DNA of 53,016 nt from Schleiferiaceae bacterium (GTDB lineage Bacteria; Bacteroidota; Bacteroidia; Flavobacteriales; Schleiferiaceae), in assembly GCA_028357285.1 (NCBI GenBank), contig JAOMWM010000006.1, positions 1 through 53,016 on the forward strand, read 5' to 3'. The notes under the pieces were generated by a model. The model was not told the origin of the DNA, ran no database searches, and worked only from the letters and a program-made list of their open reading frames with translations. The translations under genes were made by a program, and so were the position numbers. Below are positions 42,220 to 51,306 of this stretch, piece by piece (the stretch's first letter is position 1; each line of letters starts with the position of its first letter).

Positions 42220-44607
42220 CTAAATCTCTAAGATGAGGCCGATGGTCGGAAGCAATCGCCCAGTATCACTCGATATGGTTTTCACTGAATAGGCATCAGC
42301 ATTCATCGGGTCCACTAGAGGTGCACCATTTTCATCTCTTTCAACTGTTAAATAGGGCATTAATGGAATCGCGGAGCTGGTGAAATTTTGAAGGTCTAAG
42401 AACCAGGTCAAACTGTAATTTTTCTTGTTGTAGGTTTTGTCTAAACGAACATCAATCACGCTGTAGCTAGGGAGGCGTTCACTCATGATGTTTTGACTAT
42501 CAAATATGCCTCGCTGCAGGATATCCCAATTCGTACGCACCGCACTCAAATCTGCATCAAAAGGTGTGTAGGGTGTGCCTGTGGCCCAACGGTACTTAGT
42601 CCCGATTTGCCAGCCTTTTCCCCATACTTTACCTAGTACAAAATTCACGTTATGCCGGTTGTCCCAAACTGTTGGAAGCCATGGTTTAGAGGCGTTTAAT
42701 CTTGTGTCACTGTGCCCATAATTATAGCTTAAAGTCCACCAATAGCTCCCCTTGAGTTTCTGTTGTAAAAACAGCTCAAATCCATAAGATCGGCCTTCGG
42801 CATCAGGAGAACTCACTTGATCACCGACGGCAACATACGCGCCAATAGCTTGTGAGAAAGATTGCTCATCATCCCATAAATAAGGCATGCTACCGTAATA
42901 TTTGTAATATGCTTCTAATGAAAAACGATACGTCTCGCCATTCTGGAATTCAACACCTGTAGCCGCTTGTGCAACAGAGCCCGGTCCCGTCCCATACGTG
43001 GTCCAATTATTGGCTTCATTTGCCAACATCACAATGGCCGGTGGGAGTTGATTGTACCAGCCCAGATTACTCTGTACCGCCCAAGATTCATTTAGATGAT
43101 ACTGAGCACTCGCGCGTGGAGAAATCCTTAACAATGAATTCAAATTAACGTTGTGCATGTCTATACGCAAACCAGCACTCGTACTGAGTCTGTTTTCGAG
43201 GTAATTTCTGGTCGCGTGCGTGAAAGCACCCAAACTTTGAAAAGAAAGGGCAGAGTTGTAATCTGCCGTATCGATGCGTTGTACCGTTTCATCGTTATTA
43301 TATCGAACGCTAGTCATGTCGAGATCGTAGTCCCGGTGTACAAAGTTCAATCCATACTTCCATTGCCATTGTTCAGAGACGACATAATGGGTCAGATTCG
43401 CTCGGGTATTGGTTTCTGAAGAGGCATAGGCCAATTGGCGATCTTCAAGAATACCGGTATTTCCAATGTATTTCTCCGCTTGATTGCCTACATGATCGCG
43501 GCTTAGAACATATTCCCAACGACCGTTGTCTTTAAATATTCGGTAACGCGCTCCGATAACTTCGGTCTGTTGATCCCCTTCTGGAATGTAGCCAACATTA
43601 TAAAGTAGGGCATCGCTGCCTCTACCGTCTTTGTACAGTCGGTATTGATCCCAACCGCCGACTCCGATGATGGTCAAATCCTTATTCTTCGCAAAACGGT
43701 GGTGAATTCTAAGCTGCGCGTCTTGATACGCAGGGAGCACTGGAATATTAAACAATCTGAAGTAATGCTGCGAAAAGCTGTTTCTACCGCTCAAAGTAAC
43801 CGCAGTATTCTTCCCTAGCGGTCCTTCAAAGGTGATGCCGTAATCTGTACCACCTTGTGTTGCACGAATACCCCAACGATCCGTTCTAGCGTTTCTACCT
43901 TCAAGTAATAAAACGCCCGAGAGGGCATCATCGACTTCTGCCGGAAATCCGCCAGTGATTAGATCCATGCCTTGGATGTGGTCAAGATTGATCAAGCTTA
44001 CAGCCCCGCCAGAAGCGCCTTGAATGCTAAAATGATTTACAGTAGGTAGTGAAATACCGTCTAATAAATAGCGGTTTTCATTCGGCGCACCCCCGCGCAT
44101 AGCAACTGCATAGCCAAAGGAAGGTTTGGGCAACACACCGGGGAAACTTTGAATGACTTTACTTAGATCTAAAACTGCACCCGGCATACGCATCATTTCA
44201 CTCCGGTTAATGTTTTTGATGCTCAGTGGCGTTTCAGGGGTGCGGTGAAACGCATCTGCTCGAACGGCAACTTCGTCTAAAGAAGTGATTCGTTCAACGT
44301 ATAAACTGACAAAAGTCGGTTTCGTGGAGCGCACCTGTACTTCGTGTAGGGTTTGAATCTGACCTTTCGGACTTTTCGCTCGTATGTTGTAAAGTCCCGT
44401 AGGCAGTTTTTGGAAAGAGAACTTTCCAGAAGCATCTACTTTCGTTTCGAGCTGGAAATCACCTTGTATGACATCCACTTCCCAGCCTGCGAGCGGGCTT
44501 AAATTAAGCGCATCGAGCGCTTCACCTTGTATTGTTCCTAAATTCTGCGCGAAGGCAGTGGCGGTAAATAAAAGTGCTGCGGTTAGGAAGGATATAGGGT
44601 TACGCAT
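42220..44607 (-). CDS. TonB-dependent receptor with carboxypeptidase-regulatory-like N-terminus
   Basis: The 795-residue protein has a signal peptide (MRNPISFLTAALLFTATAFAQ), a CarboxypepD_reg-like domain (GTIQGEALDALNLSPLAGWE to about residue 95), a plug (LSKVIQSFPGVLPKP, AMRGGAPNENRYLLDGISLP) and a beta-barrel. The C-terminus (TIGLILEI) lacks the common terminal aromatic residue. It takes up an unknown ligand across the outer membrane with TonB energy. No SusD partner is adjacent. A -7-like element lies 19 bases before the start. Confidence 0.9.
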   Translation of the reverse strand: MRNPISFLTAALLFTATAFAQNLGTIQGEALDALNLSPLAGWEVDVIQGDFQLETKVDASGKFSFQKLPTGLYNIRAKSPKGQIQTLHEVQVRSTKPTFVSLYVERITSLDEVAVRADAFHRTPETPLSIKNINRSEMMRMPGAVLDLSKVIQSFPGVLPKPSFGYAVAMRGGAPNENRYLLDGISLPTVNHFSIQGASGGAVSLINLDHIQGMDLITGGFPAEVDDALSGVLLLEGRNARTDRWGIRATQGGTDYGITFEGPLGKNTAVTLSGRNSFSQHYFRLFNIPVLPAYQDAQLRIHHRFAKNKDLTIIGVGGWDQYRLYKDGRGSDALLYNVGYIPEGDQQTEVIGARYRIFKDNGRWEYVLSRDHVGNQAEKYIGNTGILEDRQLAYASSETNTRANLTHYVVSEQWQWKYGLNFVHRDYDLDMTSVRYNNDETVQRIDTADYNSALSFQSLGAFTHATRNYLENRLSTSAGLRIDMHNVNLNSLLRISPRASAQYHLNESWAVQSNLGWYNQLPPAIVMLANEANNWTTYGTGPGSVAQAATGVEFQNGETYRFSLEAYYKYYGSMPYLWDDEQSFSQAIGAYVAVGDQVSSPDAEGRSYGFELFLQQKLKGSYWWTLSYNYGHSDTRLNASKPWLPTVWDNRHNVNFVLGKVWGKGWQIGTKYRWATGTPYTPFDADLSAVRTNWDILQRGIFDSQNIMSERLPSYSVIDVRLDKTYNKKNYSLTWFLDLQNFTSSAIPLMPYLTVERDENGAPLVDPMNADAYSVKTISSDTGRLLPTIGLILEI

Positions 44608-44625
44608 CTGTTATCAGAGTTTATT

Positions 44626-44633
44626 CAAAAGTA
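44626..44633 (-). promoter_or_regulatory. -7 promoter element of the TonB receptor gene at 42220-44607
   Basis: On the minus strand TACTTTTG matches the Bacteroidetes -7 consensus TAnnTTTG exactly and lies 18 bases before the ATG at 44607. No clear -33 TTTG at normal spacing is seen. Confidence 0.4.
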
Positions 44634-44683
44634 CAACGCAAAGTTTCCCTATGTGTTTAAGAAACGCCCATATTCTGTACGAA

Positions 44684-44995
44684 TTATTGAAGTTTAGCCA
44701 CCGTTTGCCAAGCGCCTGCATTGATACTCTGAATGCCAACTCCTTGCAAAATAGATGCGGCGTTCCCAGCGCGTGCACCGCTTCTGCAACACAAGATGAT
44801 GGGTTGATTCTCCTTTTGAAGTTGCGCTGTTTTCTGAGCCAAATTCCCCATGGGAACATTTACTGCGCCCTTCGCATGGCCTTGTCTGAATTCACCCGGA
44901 GTCCGAACGTCCACGATTTTAGCTCCCGCCTGCAATGCTTCAAGAATGCGGTCTTGTTTCTTTGAGCCGCCTAATAAAAATGATAGTAATCCCAT
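44684..44995 (-). CDS. Rhodanese-like sulfurtransferase
   Basis: The 103-residue protein is a single rhodanese domain: VDVRTPGEFRQGHAKGAVNVPM and the active-site loop Cys70-Arg-Ser-Gly-Ala-Arg (ILCCRSGAR), with the persulfide-forming Cys70. It has a short N-terminal extension (MGLLSFLLGGSKKQ) that might tether it to the membrane but is not a signal peptide. It should transfer sulfur from thiosulfate or a protein persulfide to an acceptor in the cytoplasm. It stands alone. Confidence 0.9.
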   Translation of the reverse strand: MGLLSFLLGGSKKQDRILEALQAGAKIVDVRTPGEFRQGHAKGAVNVPMGNLAQKTAQLQKENQPIILCCRSGARAGNAASILQGVGIQSINAGAWQTVAKLQ

Positions 44996-45060
44996 ACTTC
45001 GATATTTTATTCGAAACTAAGCAGTTGAAAGAGCACGGGGCGTGATTCAGCGCACAGTTC

Positions 45061-45513
45061 TTAGAGCAAATGATCTGCAGCTACGGACGCAACTTGAATA
45101 TTCTGTTTCGTGCTCATGTCATAGCCTAAGCCTAAAATCCAGCCCTTAACCATAGGAATCACTTTGTGCGAAGCATGGTTTTCATCCTCGTTGTAGTCAA
45201 CGTCGATTGTTATAGGTATGTCGATACCTTCTCCACGCAAATACTCCGCAGTGTTAATGCTATCTTCTGCTTCTTTGAAAAGGCGTGTGATCATGTCCAT
45301 TATGATCTGTTCGCGGCGTTTGGTGAGTATATAATGCACTCCTTTTCCTGGATGACGAAAGGCTATAACTGTTGCGTATAAGCTGTGTCCACCTATATTT
45401 TGAGAATCGGATCCTACGCTTAACAGAGCTTCTGGATATTGTTGCATATATGCTTTAACATAAGCTGCGCTATTTTCTACTGGTGTACCATCAAGTTTAC
45501 GATATTGCGTCAT
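45061..45513 (-). CDS. RNase H-fold protein, YkuK family (DUF458)
   Basis: The 150-residue protein matches the YkuK family: LLSVGSDSQNIGGHSLYATVIAFR with the first acidic residue, HYILTKRREQ, and IDVDYNEDENHASHKVIPMVKGWILGLGY with further acidic residues and His. The RNase H-like fold is known for the family, but no substrate is established. It is divergent from the DUF4268 gene, with 18 bases between the start codons, so promoters must overlap the neighbouring coding regions. Confidence 0.88.
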   Translation of the reverse strand: MTQYRKLDGTPVENSAAYVKAYMQQYPEALLSVGSDSQNIGGHSLYATVIAFRHPGKGVHYILTKRREQIIMDMITRLFKEAEDSINTAEYLRGEGIDIPITIDVDYNEDENHASHKVIPMVKGWILGLGYDMSTKQNIQVASVAADHLL

Positions 45514-45531
45514 AGACCTTAAAGTTGAAAA

Positions 45532-45993
45532 ATGTTTTCGAGAGAAGAAAAGAAATCACTGAATACTGCCTTTTTTAATCAATTCGTTCGGCACATGTCT
45601 CGTCATCACAGCAAAGGCGGCGGCGGAGGACGGTGGGAATCCTATAAAACGGGCGTAAAAGGTCTCTATTTTAGGATGTTAACAGCGCCAGTTGTCGGAA
45701 TAGCAATCGATATTCAGCAAAAAGATCCGGAGATTAGAGCATTGCTTTTCGATCAATTCGTAGAGTTGCGAAGGCTGTTAGAAGCAGAATGGGGTGACGG
45801 AGTGAATTATGAACAATCACACTATTTGGAGAGTGGCCTAGAAGTATCAAGAATCTCCATTACGTTGGAAAATGCCTATTTCTACGACAAAGAGCAATGG
45901 ACTGAAATTATTAGTTGGTATGAGAAGCATCTGCTGAGTTTAGATGCATTTTGGGACACCGTAGGGGATATAGTGAAGGGACTTGCTCGCTAA
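45532..45993 (+). CDS. DUF4268 domain-containing protein
   Basis: The 153-residue protein has the DUF4268 features: FNQFVRHMSRHHSK, WESYKTGVKGLYFRM, GIAIDIQQKDPEIRALLFDQF and a Trp-rich C-terminal half. DUF4268 often forms the C-terminal part of restriction- or nuclease-related proteins, but as a stand-alone protein like this one it is uncharacterised. It is cytoplasmic. Its end overlaps the end of the convergent peptidase gene by 4 bases. Confidence 0.87.
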   Translation: MFSREEKKSLNTAFFNQFVRHMSRHHSKGGGGGRWESYKTGVKGLYFRMLTAPVVGIAIDIQQKDPEIRALLFDQFVELRRLLEAEWGDGVNYEQSHYLESGLEVSRISITLENAYFYDKEQWTEIISWYEKHLLSLDAFWDTVGDIVKGLAR

Positions 45994-46775
45994 TCAATCA
46001 TCCGTTTCAGAACCCTCAGTTTATGAGTGTGACGGCCTAATTCTGCATTGTAAATCCCACTGTGGTCTAACCCATCCACCCGAACACGGCCGCTGGCGTG
46101 GATAATATGAAAATCGTCAAGTACGATACCTACATGGGTAATGGCACCTTCCGCATTATCAAAAAATGCGAGATCCCCAGGTTGGCATTCTTCTAAAAAG
46201 CTAAGCGTTGTTCCTTTTTTGGCTTGCTGGGAAGCATCTCGCGGAAGGTAGTGGCCTGCTAATCGGTAAACCATTTGAGTAAATCCGCTACAGTCGATGC
46301 CAAAAGGAGTACGCCCGCCCCACTGGTAGGGCGCATTGAGGTAAGAAAAAGCAAAGTCTACCAACTCATTACGATCTTTTCTTCCTGTGGTAAAGGCGCC
46401 TTCAAAAGAATACGATTGCTGCTCGAGACGGATTGTACCGGCATCAAGAAAGGGTAAATAGGCGCCTTGAACGATCAAGGGATAGTCCGTAGGCCCTGTT
46501 CCTTGCAATAATTGGACAGGATCTAAACTTACTCTAAGCGGAGTAGTAGCTAATAATTCATAGTAGGAAGGGGAGATGGGCTGGTACTGTAAACGGTCAA
46601 TCCAACCTTCATAGCCATCATGATCCAGCTGAATTCGGATCCATTTCGGTTGTTCTTCGAGAATACTAAAACTCTCTCCGAACAGCACCACATTCACCTG
46701 CTCCGAAGCATCTGATGGCTCTCCACGCATGGGGACCACACTGAGAAACGCTATGCCTTTGTCAAATTCGCTCAC
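45990..46775 (-). CDS. NlpC/P60 (C40) peptidase with N-terminal SH3-like domains
   Basis: The 261-residue protein has one or two bacterial SH3-like domains (residues about 10-70 and 75-125; EQPKWIRIQLDHDGYEGWIDR is typical) and a C-terminal NlpC/P60 domain with Cys162 (IDCSGFTQMVYR), a His in ITHVGIVL and a polar residue in IIHASG. Such enzymes cut peptide cross-links in the cell wall, usually between D-Glu and the diamino acid. No signal peptide is visible, which suggests a role in the cytoplasm (recycling of muropeptides) or non-classical export. Confidence 0.9.
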   Translation of the reverse strand: MSEFDKGIAFLSVVPMRGEPSDASEQVNVVLFGESFSILEEQPKWIRIQLDHDGYEGWIDRLQYQPISPSYYELLATTPLRVSLDPVQLLQGTGPTDYPLIVQGAYLPFLDAGTIRLEQQSYSFEGAFTTGRKDRNELVDFAFSYLNAPYQWGGRTPFGIDCSGFTQMVYRLAGHYLPRDASQQAKKGTTLSFLEECQPGDLAFFDNAEGAITHVGIVLDDFHIIHASGRVRVDGLDHSGIYNAELGRHTHKLRVLKRMID

Positions 46776-46832
46776 AGGTCACAATTTACGGGCTAATCAA
46801 AGCACAACGTTAAAAATGGGTCAATTTTATAA

Positions 46833-46866
46833 ACAGCCCCTCTTACCATAAAAGATAAGAAGGGCT
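46833..46866 (-). terminator. Weak terminator behind the thiolase gene
   Basis: On the minus strand AGCCCTTCTTA and TAAGAGGGGCT can pair (with one or two wobbles) over about ten bases, starting 8 bases after the stop. Only a short, broken T run follows. Confidence 0.4.
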
Positions 46867-46873
46867 ATTTTAC

Positions 46874-48052
46874 TTAAATCAATTCTAGTACCAAAGCAGA
46901 AGCACCGCCACCGCCATTACAAATGGCTGCTGCACCTGTCTTTCCTCCGTTTTGTTGCAGTACACCAATCAATGTAGTAATGATACGCGCACCTGATGCA
47001 CCTAGGGGGTGCCCTAGGCTGACTGCGCCTCCATGTGCATTCACATTTACCTTATCCAGTCCCAATAACTTCATATTAGCCAATCCGACCACAGCGAATG
47101 CCTCGTTAAATTCGAAAAAGTCTACAGCATCCATAGAGAGGCCCGCTTTGGCTAAGGCTTTTGGCAATGCTTTCGCAGGCGCCGTTGTAAACCATTCTGG
47201 TTCTTGCGCTGCATCTGCATATCCTGTGATTCTTGCAATAGGCTTCAGTCCTAATTCCGCCGCTTTAGAAGCACTCATGAGAACAACCGCTGAGGCACCA
47301 TCGTTTAATGTCGAGGCATTTGCAGCTGTAACTGTTCCGTCCTTCTTAAATACAGGACGTAATTGAGGTACTTTGGCCGTATTCACTTTTGTAAATTCTT
47401 CATCGGTATCGACGACGATCGCATCGCCGCGACGTTGAGGAACAGCGACGGGCACCACTTCATTTGCAAACTTCCCATTCTCCCATGCAGCAGCACTTCT
47501 GCGGTAGCTTTCTAGCGCAAATGCATCCTGATCTTCGCGAGTAATGTGGTGTTCTTCTGCACACAATTCTGCGCAAACGCCCATATGTTGCGCGTTGTAG
47601 ACGTCGGTCAGCCCGTCTTTAACGAGTCCGTCAACGAGCGAAATATCGCCCAATTTTACTCCGGTTCTACCCTTTGGTAAATAGTGGGGTACAGCACTCA
47701 TGTTTTCCATTCCACCTGCAACAAGGATATCGACATCACCGGCTTTAATGGCTTGAGCGCCCATCATGATGGCTTTCATGCCTGAGGAGCACACCTTGTT
47801 AATAGTGGTACATGGAACTTGGTTGCCAATTCCTGCGGCCATCGCCGCCTGACGCGCAGGTGCTTGACCCACATTGGCTTGCAAAACATTGCCCATGTAG
47901 ACTTCTTCCACGGCATCTGCAGGTAAACCGGCTTTTTCTAACGCGCCTTTTATCGCCGCAGCACCTAAGGCTGTGGCAGGGACGCTACTTAGTGCTCCGC
48001 CAAAGCTGCCCATAGGGGTTCTGACAGCACTTACGATCACAACTTCTTTCAT
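46874..48052 (-). CDS. Acetyl-CoA C-acetyltransferase (thiolase)
   Basis: Starting at the ATG at 48052 (MKEVVIVSAVRTPMGSFGG) the protein has 392 residues, the normal length of biosynthetic/degradative thiolases. The acyl-accepting Cys88 lies in NKVCSSGMKA, the catalytic His in GGAVSLGHPLGASGAR and the second Cys in AICNGGGGAS. It condenses two acetyl-CoA or cleaves acetoacetyl-CoA, serving amino acid or fatty acid breakdown in the cytoplasm. The ten codons before the chosen start (MTRTQITLQK) look non-coding. It is divergent from the PgpH-type gene. Confidence 0.93.
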   Translation of the reverse strand: MKEVVIVSAVRTPMGSFGGALSSVPATALGAAAIKGALEKAGLPADAVEEVYMGNVLQANVGQAPARQAAMAAGIGNQVPCTTINKVCSSGMKAIMMGAQAIKAGDVDILVAGGMENMSAVPHYLPKGRTGVKLGDISLVDGLVKDGLTDVYNAQHMGVCAELCAEEHHITREDQDAFALESYRRSAAAWENGKFANEVVPVAVPQRRGDAIVVDTDEEFTKVNTAKVPQLRPVFKKDGTVTAANASTLNDGASAVVLMSASKAAELGLKPIARITGYADAAQEPEWFTTAPAKALPKALAKAGLSMDAVDFFEFNEAFAVVGLANMKLLGLDKVNVNAHGGAVSLGHPLGASGARIITTLIGVLQQNGGKTGAAAICNGGGGASALVLELI

Positions 48053-48134
48053 CTTCTGTAATGTTATTTGGGTTCGTGTCAAAAAGACCCCACTAAACTA
48101 CTAAATTGGTGCTCTAGAAACGAAGGTATTTGGT

Positions 48135-50081
48135 ATGAAAGCATCGAATTGGATACAGCAACAACAGAAGTGGGTCTATTTCAGCATAGTAAGCACTTTA
48201 TGCATCGCTTTGCTGTTTGTGAGCATTCCTTTCAAAGCCCAATTTCAATACGATTACCGTCTGGGCCAGGTTTGGCTCGAAGACGATTTAATAGCACCGA
48301 CAGACTTTGCGCTTCCAAAATCTCCACAGAAAATAGAGGAGGATAGACAAAAATTAATCGCTGACAAAGATCTATATTATAACTACAGTGTTCAGATCGA
48401 AAATTGGCGTTCAGCGATAGACTCTACGCTCGTACCCGATGCAGAATTTATAGAATGGCAGCGTCGTGGTGTCGTTTTAATGCACCCCTCCGAAAATCAC
48501 AAAGTGTTACTCTCTGATGGAACACCTATAAGCTTGAAAAACAGCCTTTCACCAGAGTATTTGCGAGCACAATATGCATTACCGGATAGTATAGATTTAA
48601 GTCCAACTTTCACTGTTAATGCTTCTTTGACAGATAGTGCGTTAACTGCAAAATTAATTGCGCTTACGACCTTTAGAGGTATCATTACAAAAGGAACACC
48701 TATCGTTTTACGCGGCGCAACAGTAACCGCGGAAAAATTCGAAATGCTCAGAGCATTGGAGGCGAATTTCGATGGCATTGCAAATGATCTAAATTGGCAA
48801 GGTAGAGCAGGTGCATTACTTTATCTCATCCTCGTATTCTTAGGCTTGGCACTCTATTTAAATGCGTACGATGCTCAAATCATAGCGCATAGTTCTAGTC
48901 TTAATCTGCTGTTATTCTCCATCACCGGCGCGGGTATAGCCACTTTGTGGGCCTCTTCTATCAGCGTTTTAAATGTCTTTCTGGTTCCGCTTGTCTTGTT
49001 GCCGGTTCTCGTACGAAGCTTCTTTAATGATCGATTGGCCTTAATTACGCATATCTTTTTACTCTTAGCCGTTGCACCATTTATTAGTGGAGCTGTACAT
49101 TTTATTGCGGTCCAATTCGCTGCTGGCCTCATCACTCTATTCAACATACGCGGTATCTACAAGAGAAGTCAATTGTTCCAAAGCACCTTTAAAATAATGG
49201 GAATCTTGATTGTGGTGCATCTTTCTATTCATCTAATCCGACAAATGGAGTGGAACGCAGAAGCTGCTATTCCTCTTGGCTCATCACTTATTGGCACTTT
49301 GGTCCTTCTATTTATATTCCCACTTATCTACTTCTTCGAACGCACCTTTGGCGTAGTTTCGGATCTTACCCTTCTTGAGCTATCGGATACTAATAATCCA
49401 TTACTTAAACGCTTGTCAAAAGAAGCTCCAGGAACCTTCCAGCATACAATGCAAGTTGCTAATCTCGCGGAGCATGCAACGGAGTTAGTAGGAGGGAACA
49501 CCCTGCTAGTGCGAACAGGCGCTCTCTATCATGATATTGGTAAGATTCCTAATGCTCAATACTTCACGGAAAATCAAAGTTCCTCAGCCTCTCCGCATGA
49601 TGAATTGAGTTATACAGAAAGTGCCAAAATCATAATTGGGCATATCAATGACGGCATAGAATTGGCAAAAAAACATCGACTTCCCGACATCGTGATCGAT
49701 TTCATCCGTACCCACCATGGGACCTCAAGAGTGGAGTATTTCTACAGAAAATATAAGGAAGACCATCCGGATGCAGAGAAGTTTGATTCATTTCAGTATC
49801 CCGGACCTAAACCTTTCTCAAAGGAAACTGCCATTGTAATGATGTCAGATGCTGTTGAAGCCTCTACGCGTTCTTTACCTGAAAAGTCACAAGAAGCGTT
49901 AAGCACCATGATTGACAAGGTTATTGATCACCAGCTGACTAATGGCCAATTAGACAATGCTGCGATTACCCTGAAGGAAATAAATGCTATCCGTGAAGCA
50001 TTTAAGAAATTTATGCGCGGTGTTTACCACGTCCGAATCTCATACCCTGAGGAAGTAAAAACGGTCCAAAACGCTTCGTAA
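48135..50081 (+). CDS. pgpH: HD-domain phosphodiesterase, PgpH (7TMR-HDED) type
   Basis: The 648-residue protein has a first membrane segment (STLCIALLFVSIPF), an extracytoplasmic 7TMR-HDED region (about 45-225), six or seven further membrane segments (about 228-420), then a cytoplasmic HD domain: FQHTMQVANLAEHA, LYHDIGKIPNAQYF with His466-Asp467, and HHGTSRVEYFY. PgpH-type enzymes degrade cyclic di-AMP, controlling osmolyte uptake and cell-wall balance. The order, length and HD motifs fit that group. It has its own promoter region divergent from the thiolase gene; no obvious terminator follows. Confidence 0.9.
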   Translation: MKASNWIQQQQKWVYFSIVSTLCIALLFVSIPFKAQFQYDYRLGQVWLEDDLIAPTDFALPKSPQKIEEDRQKLIADKDLYYNYSVQIENWRSAIDSTLVPDAEFIEWQRRGVVLMHPSENHKVLLSDGTPISLKNSLSPEYLRAQYALPDSIDLSPTFTVNASLTDSALTAKLIALTTFRGIITKGTPIVLRGATVTAEKFEMLRALEANFDGIANDLNWQGRAGALLYLILVFLGLALYLNAYDAQIIAHSSSLNLLLFSITGAGIATLWASSISVLNVFLVPLVLLPVLVRSFFNDRLALITHIFLLLAVAPFISGAVHFIAVQFAAGLITLFNIRGIYKRSQLFQSTFKIMGILIVVHLSIHLIRQMEWNAEAAIPLGSSLIGTLVLLFIFPLIYFFERTFGVVSDLTLLELSDTNNPLLKRLSKEAPGTFQHTMQVANLAEHATELVGGNTLLVRTGALYHDIGKIPNAQYFTENQSSSASPHDELSYTESAKIIIGHINDGIELAKKHRLPDIVIDFIRTHHGTSRVEYFYRKYKEDHPDAEKFDSFQYPGPKPFSKETAIVMMSDAVEASTRSLPEKSQEALSTMIDKVIDHQLTNGQLDNAAITLKEINAIREAFKKFMRGVYHVRISYPEEVKTVQNAS

Positions 50082-50232
50082 TCAAAGAGGTAGACTGCAA
50101 GAATATTTTATACCCGGAGTAGGTATTGTTAAGATTCTAAAGGCGAATTTGATTAAATTGATTCAACACTACACAAATTCGCATTAAACCCTTGCGCAAA
50201 CCGATTTTCGGTATAAATTTGCCCTCCCTAAC

Positions 50233-50316
50233 GGAAAGATGGCAGAGTGGTAATGCAACAGCCTGCTAAGCTGTGATCGCGTAAGTGATCCCAGGGTTCG
50301 AGTCCCTGTCTTTCCG
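50233..50316 (+). tRNA. tRNA-Ser(GCT)
   Basis: A class II tRNA with acceptor GGAAAGA / TCTTTCC and discriminator G, anticodon stem ACAGC / GCTGT with loop CTGCTAA (anticodon GCT, reads AGC/AGU), a long variable arm and T-loop TTCGAGT. CCA is not encoded. Confidence 0.94.
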
Positions 50317-50347
50317 CAAGAACAAACGTTCATTGATATTGCAAGTT

Positions 50348-50420
<73 letters not shown>

Positions 50421-50495
50421 CTAAGCCAAAGCAGAATCCTTCGGGGTTCTGTTTCGGCTAATGCAGTAGAGAATACCTATACCAAGGTATGGTGA

Positions 50496-50569
50496 GGACT
50501 CGTAGCTCAGCTGGATAGAGCATCTGCCTTCTAAGCAGACGGTCACAGGTTCGAATCCTGTCGGGTTCA
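50496..50569 (+). tRNA. tRNA-Arg(TCT)
   Basis: Acceptor GGACTCG / CGGGTTC (two wobble pairs) with discriminator A, anticodon stem TCTGC / GCAGA with loop CTTCTAA (anticodon TCT, reads AGA/AGG), T-loop TTCGAAT. Its 3' end is duplicated at 50737-50797. Confidence 0.94.
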
Positions 50570-50614
50570 CGAGAGAAGCAAAACCCCAGAACGCGAATGC
50601 GTTCTGGGGTTTTT
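50554..50614 (+). repeat. 61-bp direct repeat, copy 1 (tRNA-Arg 3' end plus terminator)
   Basis: Copy 1 begins at AATCCTG in the T-arm of tRNA-Arg and runs through the acceptor 3' strand, the short spacer and the terminator. It is identical over 61 bases to 50737-50797. Confidence 0.9.
50579..50614 (+). terminator. Terminator of the tRNA cluster
   Basis: A 13-bp stem (AACCCCAGAACGC / GCGTTCTGGGGTT) with a GAAT loop and a T run. The same hairpin is present again at about 50762-50798. Confidence 0.92.
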
Positions 50615-50664
50615 CATTTCAATCAAATGCCAAGCTCGCTTGAGCCTGTAGGTTGAAATGAAAA

Positions 50665-50797
50665 ACACCGTCCCACGTCAGTGGGTAGAGGGGTTGCAGA
50701 TTACTTGCCCGTGGCCCCCGTGCAGGATCACTTAGAAATCCTGTCGGGTTCACGAGAGAAGCAAAACCCCAGAACGCGAATGCGTTCTGGGGTTTTT
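50665..50797 (+). pseudogene. Decayed tRNA-like copy ending in repeat copy 2
   Basis: Bases 50737-50797 are the second copy of the 61-bp repeat, 183 bases after the first. In front of it, 50665-50736 resembles a degraded tRNA: CGTCAGTGGGTAGAG looks like the D-arm of tRNA-Arg (GCTCAGCTGGATAGAG), but no anticodon stem forms, and the T-arm is reduced to CAGGAT / ATCCTG with a nine-base loop. I take it as a dead tRNA copy or an old integration scar. Confidence 0.55.
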
Positions 50798-50814
50798 TAT
50801 ACCCGGTTTTCAAT

Positions 50815-51306
50815 CTATTTCCTTGAGGTAAAGATTCTCATCGAACGCGAGAGTTGCAGTGTCATTTTTTTTTGCAGGAATGCTCCATAATTTACATTCT
50901 TTAAAATCTGAAAAAGTCGAAAATTGTGCGGTTTTCGTTACTGGCACCAAAAAATAAATTTCTGAAATTGACAAAAGCAGCTTGAAGTAGACGCGTCTGA
51001 GGATGTATCAGAAAAGTAGGCTACGTAGTGGATTCTGGCGTAAAACGGCTGGATAGTAGATACCGATATGAACAAAGTTTGGAATTCTAATCTATTGTAA
51101 ACAAGGCCCTTGAGGTTAAATTGTTAATAACTTTTCAAGAAAGACATTGACTTTGTAGCTAAGTGGTTTTCTAGGGCTAAACATGCCAAATTGATAATGC
51201 TAAGTCATCTTTCTTGAAGACATGAAAATTCCTTGCTTAATTCCTTGTCTTTCGCAGTCCAATTTGAGATATTAGTCGCTCGCTTAACTTAAATGCTATA
51301 ATAGCT
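50815..51306. other. Non-coding stretch with an inverted repeat
   Basis: These 490 bases hold no credible gene. The only structure seen is an imperfect inverted repeat: TTCAAGAAAGACATTGACTT at 51134-51153 and AAGTCATCTTTCTTGAAG at 51202-51219, separated by about 48 bases. It may be an old insertion scar or a structured leader of the gene at 51307. No exact -7 promoter consensus was found just before that gene. Confidence 0.4.

Noticed and set aside
44468-44965. A 165-codon plus-strand frame across the TonB receptor start and the rhodanese gene.
   Set aside because: It lies opposite two clearly recognised genes and is a mirror frame rich in Ser/Cys/Leu.
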